This document shows, one piece after another, positions 59,612 through 64,000 of a stretch of 64,000 nt of DNA. The stretch lies in the NCBI RefSeq assembly GCF_014653215.1, contig NZ_BNAI01000003.1, positions 1 through 64,000 of the forward strand. Reading direction: 5' to 3'. A program made the translations under genes and the position numbers. Origin of the DNA: Pseudolysinimonas yzui. GTDB lineage: Bacteria > Actinomycetota > Actinomycetes > Actinomycetales > Microbacteriaceae. Position 1 is the stretch's first letter. Every line of letters starts with the position of its first letter. The notes under the pieces are model-generated. The model worked only from the letters and a program-made list of their open reading frames with translations, ran no database searches and was not told the DNA's origin.

Positions 59612-60633
59612 ACGGCTTCCGCCACCCGGCTCGCGCGCACGGTCTTGATGACGCTGTCGATGATCGTCCACGCGGCGATCCCCACCAGAATGACGGCCGT
59701 CAGGGTCGCGCTCGGGCTGCCTGCGGCGACGAAGTCGGTCCAGCCGAGTCGGTCGAGGTAGGCCTCGTTGAGCGCCGCACCGGTCCAGACCAGCCACGCG
59801 ATCGGTCCGATCGTCGCGACGGTGAGCACCGCGTTGACGACGACGAGCGGCCAGGTCCACCGACCGACCCGGTAGAGCACCACCGCGAAGACCGCGGTCA
59901 GCACGGCGAGCACGATCAGGTAGGGCAGCCAGAACGACCACAGCTCGGGGTTGATCACCGGGATGGGTGCGCCGTCGGCATCCCGGAAGTTCGACGAGTT
60001 CTGCTGCCAGACGAGCGCGACGGGCACGAGCAGGGCGAACACGAGCGACGCGATGAGCTCACTGCGGCCACCGGTGGTGCCGGTCGCGATCGCGTGGAGC
60101 TCATCGGGGTCGAACGGCGTCGAACCCGGGTAGCCCTTCCCGCCGCTGCGCGTCGTGGCGCCGGTGCGTTCGATGATCACGAACACGAGCGTCACCCAGA
60201 AGCACAGGTGCACGCCGACACCGAGCAGGATGCCGACGGTGCCGCCGATCAGTTCGCCCGGCTCCGCGCCGCTGAGCGCGTTGATCACGAACAGCGTGAC
60301 GGTCACGATCGGCAGCACGATCCAGAGCAGCAGCTTCAGCAGCCGCACGTAGTCGACGTAGAGGTCGGGCCCGATCAGAGCGAGGGGCCGGCCGGCGTAT
60401 CCGGCGGCGAGCCGCATCGGCTCCCCCAGGTCGAGCAGCACGGCCCGTTCGGCGGCCGCCGGCTCGTCACCCCCGGCGACTCGGGCGTCGACGTCATCCG
60501 CGATGCTGGCGCGCAGTTCGCGGTCGATGTCGGAGCGCTTCGCCTCGGGAAGCGACTTGAGCACCGCCCACACGTAGCGGTCGGTGAGGGTGTCGGCCGT
60601 CGGGCGACCGACGGGGTTGCGGGCGGCGTTCAT
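59608..60633 (-). CDS. HAAS-type membrane protein paired with a PadR regulator
   Basis: The 341-residue product has an N-terminal cytoplasmic helical segment (RYVWAVLKSLPEAKRSDIDRELRASIADDVDAR) of the HAAS/permease-prefix type, which binds PadR-like regulators. Eight or so transmembrane helices follow. Its ATG overlaps the PadR stop in ATGA, the usual genetic arrangement of this two-part system. The role is not known beyond membrane-stress or transport association. Confidence 0.88.
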   Translation of the reverse strand: MNAARNPVGRPTADTLTDRYVWAVLKSLPEAKRSDIDRELRASIADDVDARVAGGDEPAAAERAVLLDLGEPMRLAAGYAGRPLALIGPDLYVDYVRLLKLLLWIVLPIVTVTLFVINALSGAEPGELIGGTVGILLGVGVHLCFWVTLVFVIIERTGATTRSGGKGYPGSTPFDPDELHAIATGTTGGRSELIASLVFALLVPVALVWQQNSSNFRDADGAPIPVINPELWSFWLPYLIVLAVLTAVFAVVLYRVGRWTWPLVVVNAVLTVATIGPIAWLVWTGAALNEAYLDRLGWTDFVAAGSPSATLTAVILVGIAAWTIIDSVIKTVRASRVAEAV

Positions 60634-60965
60634 GATGTCTCCTTCCGGGAGATTCGATCGATGGAGAGCTGGAGGTTCTTCCAGTCCTCGAGAAGCACGG
60701 TGGCGAGCGAGTCGCCGGCGGGGCTCGTGCGATAGAACTTGCGCGGCCGCGACTCGTCGGTGTTCCACTCGCTCACGAGCAGCCCCTGGGATTCGAGGCG
60801 GCGCAGCAGCGGGTAGAGCGTGTTGCCCTCGACCGGGATGCCGGCGTCGGCGAGCTGCTCGAGGAGGGCGTAGCCGTACTGGGGTGTGCGCAGCATCAGC
60901 AGGCAGGCCAGCACGGCTGTTCCGCGCCGGAGTTCCTGCAGTTGTGCACTGTCGTTCTCGCTCAC
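60630..60965 (-). CDS. PadR-family transcriptional regulator
   Basis: The 111-residue winged-helix protein (LRRGTAVLACLLMLRTPQYGYALLEQLADAGIPVEGNTLYPLLRRLESQGLL and a wing with RPRKFYRTSPAG) is a PadR regulator with short C-terminal dimer helix. GTG 60965 is used, with TAACGT seven bases upstream. It probably represses itself and the coupled HAAS protein gene. Confidence 0.9.
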   Translation of the reverse strand: MSENDSAQLQELRRGTAVLACLLMLRTPQYGYALLEQLADAGIPVEGNTLYPLLRRLESQGLLVSEWNTDESRPRKFYRTSPAGDSLATVLLEDWKNLQLSIDRISRKETS

Positions 60966-60972
60966 GCACCAC

Positions 60973-61002
60973 ACGTTACTGTGTGTCACACATTATCGTC
61001 AA
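60973..61002 (-). promoter_or_regulatory. PadR operon promoter and operator
   Basis: Minus strand -35 TTGACG (61002-60997), 18-base spacer, -10 TAACGT (60978-60973). The palindrome TGTGTG-T-CACACA (60980-60992) fills the spacer. Confidence 0.65.
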
Positions 61003-61039
61003 CACTTGCCCAATCCGTACCCGACCCCGTCACGTCGAG

Positions 61040-61073
61040 GCTTGGATCCAAGCCATAGGATGATGGATCCAAG
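61040..61073 (+). promoter_or_regulatory. Two TGGATCC palindromes, 21 bases apart
   Basis: GCTTGGATCCAAGC (61040-61053) and ATGGATCCAAG (61063-61073) have centres 21 bases apart, two helical turns. A -10-like TAGGAT (61056-61061) lies between them. A likely operator pair for the gene at 61086. Confidence 0.6.
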
Positions 61074-61085
61074 AAAGGCCGACCG

Positions 61086-61880
61086 ATGTCACGGATGCTC
61101 GCGATCGTCGCCCGTCGCCCTCTGAGCGCGGCCGAGACGATCGGCACCGGTGCCCTCAGCGAGTTCGCCGGGCTCGCCCGGTTGCACGCCGACGGCTGGG
61201 GCACGGCCTGGTGCGACGAGACCGGCACCGCGCACGCCTCGACCAGTATCGAGCCGCTTTCGGGCCTGGCCGAACTCGATCTGGCCACCCGACAGCCGTC
61301 CCGGGCCCGGCTGGTCTACCTTCGCTTCGCGAGCCGCGGAGCACCAGCCGTCCCCGGCAACTCCCAGCCGTTCCTGCGCGATGGAATGGCTTTCCAGCAC
61401 AACGGCGCCCTCACGCCGCGTGAGCCGGCGCTGTCACTGCTCGATCCCGCAACGACCAGGGGCCTCGTCGGGACGACCGACAGCGAGGTCTACTTCGCTC
61501 TCGTGCGCCGCCGGCTCGAGAATGCGCCGCCCGGGACGGGCGCCCTCGAGGCGACGATCGAGACGGCGCGCATCCTCCGCGAGCACTACCCGTCGGCGTG
61601 TCTCAACGCCCTGGTGCTGGTGGACGACGCAGTGATCGTCGTGCAATCGAGCGGCGGATCGGGTGCCCCGCTCAGCGCCTTCGCGGACCGCGGCCAGCGG
61701 CTCGATGACCTGCCGCCCGGGCATGGTGCCGAGTACAACCGGCTACGGCTCGTCACGCCGACCTCAGGGGTCCTCGTCGTCAGCACGACGGGCACCGCTG
61801 CGCTCGGCGGTGCGGGCCTTCCGGAGGACACCGTCTCCCGCATCGCCCCGGACGGGATCACCACCTTCGCGCTGAACTGA
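61086..61880 (+). CDS. Class II glutamine amidotransferase-like protein lacking the catalytic Cys
   Basis: The 264-residue product follows the GATase_2/YafJ pattern: MSRMLAIVARRPLS, LARLHADGWGTAW, RFASRGAPAVPGNSQPF and FQHNGALTP, then GTTDSEVYFALV. In amidotransferases of this family the residue after Met is the nucleophile Cys (MCR); here it is Ser (MSR). Activity may be lost, altered or Ser-based. The TGGATCC operator pair precedes it. AAAGG stands upstream of ATG 61086. Confidence 0.85.
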   Translation: MSRMLAIVARRPLSAAETIGTGALSEFAGLARLHADGWGTAWCDETGTAHASTSIEPLSGLAELDLATRQPSRARLVYLRFASRGAPAVPGNSQPFLRDGMAFQHNGALTPREPALSLLDPATTRGLVGTTDSEVYFALVRRRLENAPPGTGALEATIETARILREHYPSACLNALVLVDDAVIVVQSSGGSGAPLSAFADRGQRLDDLPPGHGAEYNRLRLVTPTSGVLVVSTTGTAALGGAGLPEDTVSRIAPDGITTFALN

Positions 61881-61895
61881 CCCGCGGCGCGGTCC

Positions 61896-62378
61896 CTAGG
61901 AACGCTTCGTGAATGCCACAGGGGCGTCGATGTGGGATGCCCACGCCTCGCGTTCGCGCTCGGTGATGCGCCGCGGACGACCGGATGCGGCATCCACGAG
62001 CACGATCGTCGTCGCCGCTTTCGCGAACACGATCGCGGGCTCGGCACCCTCGGGCGAGCACACCTCGTAGCAGACGTCGAGGCTCGCGCCGCCGAGCCGG
62101 CCGATCCAGAGCTGTACGTCGAGCGGCTCCCGCAGGTACGGGATCGGCGCGAGGTACTCGACCTCCTGCCGGGCGACGAGGGTGATCGTGTCGGCGTCCC
62201 GCGTGTCGGCGATCGGTGCCTCGGCGTCGTTGACCCCGTCGACCCGCAGGTCGCCGGCGCCCCAGAACACCGAGATGCGCGACTCCTCGAGCAGGGTCAG
62301 CATCGCGGCGTTGTTGACGTGCCCGTAGGCGTCGAGGTCGTTCCAACGCAACCGGATCGGAACGTGGATGCGCGACAC
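61896..62378 (-). CDS. Hotdog-fold acyl-CoA thioesterase (4HBT)
   Basis: The 160-residue hotdog protein has the 4HBT active-site motif WNDLDAYGHVNNAAML. Its central beta strands carry VARQEVEYLAPIPYLREPLDV and CYEVCSP. It hydrolyses an acyl-CoA thioester. It sits three bases upstream... downstream of ettA on the minus strand, so it may share its transcript. Confidence 0.9.
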   Translation of the reverse strand: MSRIHVPIRLRWNDLDAYGHVNNAAMLTLLEESRISVFWGAGDLRVDGVNDAEAPIADTRDADTITLVARQEVEYLAPIPYLREPLDVQLWIGRLGGASLDVCYEVCSPEGAEPAIVFAKAATTIVLVDAASGRPRRITEREREAWASHIDAPVAFTKRS

Positions 62379-62380
62379 GG

Positions 62381-64000
<1,620 letters not shown>

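Overview
The window is a stretch of high-GC actinobacterial chromosome, most likely from the family Microbacteriaceae. The evidence is the strongly GC-biased third codon positions, the pair clpP1-clpP2 with a candidate ClgR box, a group II truncated haemoglobin, CopC/YcnI-type copper proteins, a DtxR-type iron box, and many genes that look leaderless (a TANNNT -10 box exactly 6-7 bases before ATG or GTG). No species is claimed.

Layout. Bases 1-113 hold the tail of an IS481-type transposase. 0.2-5.1 kb holds secreted or membrane-anchored proteins (two paralogous single-span proteins with a cysteine-paired domain, and a membrane-anchored HExxH protein) followed by an OmpR-type two-component pair. 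5.3-9.8 kb holds valS, an acetyltransferase, a lipoprotein and small genes. 9.6-12.6 kb holds an ArsR-type regulator facing an M3 oligopeptidase across an array of TTGCAA sites at exact 14-base spacing. 12.6-15.6 kb holds a BenE-like transporter, an anchored protein and an S66 carboxypeptidase. 15.7-24.4 kb is the tig/clpP1/clpP2/clpX proteostasis locus, interrupted by a copper cassette and by a TetR-SDR-TPR group. tRNA-Pro, a D-Ala-D-Ala carboxypeptidase and tRNA-Gly follow.

26.4-29.1 kb is an accessory island between tRNA-Gly and a degenerate copy of its 3' half. It carries a predicted PD-(D/E)XK protein, a membrane protein and a relic resembling a recombinase HTH. 29.2-33.8 kb continues with accessory genes, including VapBC and a ParE/RelB-type toxin-antitoxin pair, an AraC regulator and a paired SMR transporter. 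33.9-43.2 kb is mixed core: a His-tailed EamA transporter, DUF305, a NarL-type two-component system, Dps, and the run rpiB-nei-paiB-amidohydrolase. 43.2-49.5 kb has an iron ABC transporter behind a DtxR box and aminopeptidase N. 49.6-53.0 kb is a compact reactive-sulfur regulon: a CoA-disulfide-reductase/rhodanese fusion, thioredoxin, two rhodaneses, a CstR-like repressor and a small Cys-rich protein, with four near-perfect ATACCCC-GGGGTAT operators. The window ends with MscS-haemoglobin, a flavoprotein, TesB, PadR-HAAS, a glutamine-amidotransferase-like protein, a hotdog thioesterase and ettA (cut by the edge).

The least ordinary signals are structural. Three unrelated short palindromic repeat types each sit in frame inside a gene (valS, paiB, an amidohydrolase). 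One type has an identical 33-base core in two copies, but long perfect hairpin arms of different sequence. Other striking signals are the TTGCAA array and the decayed tRNA-Gly island.
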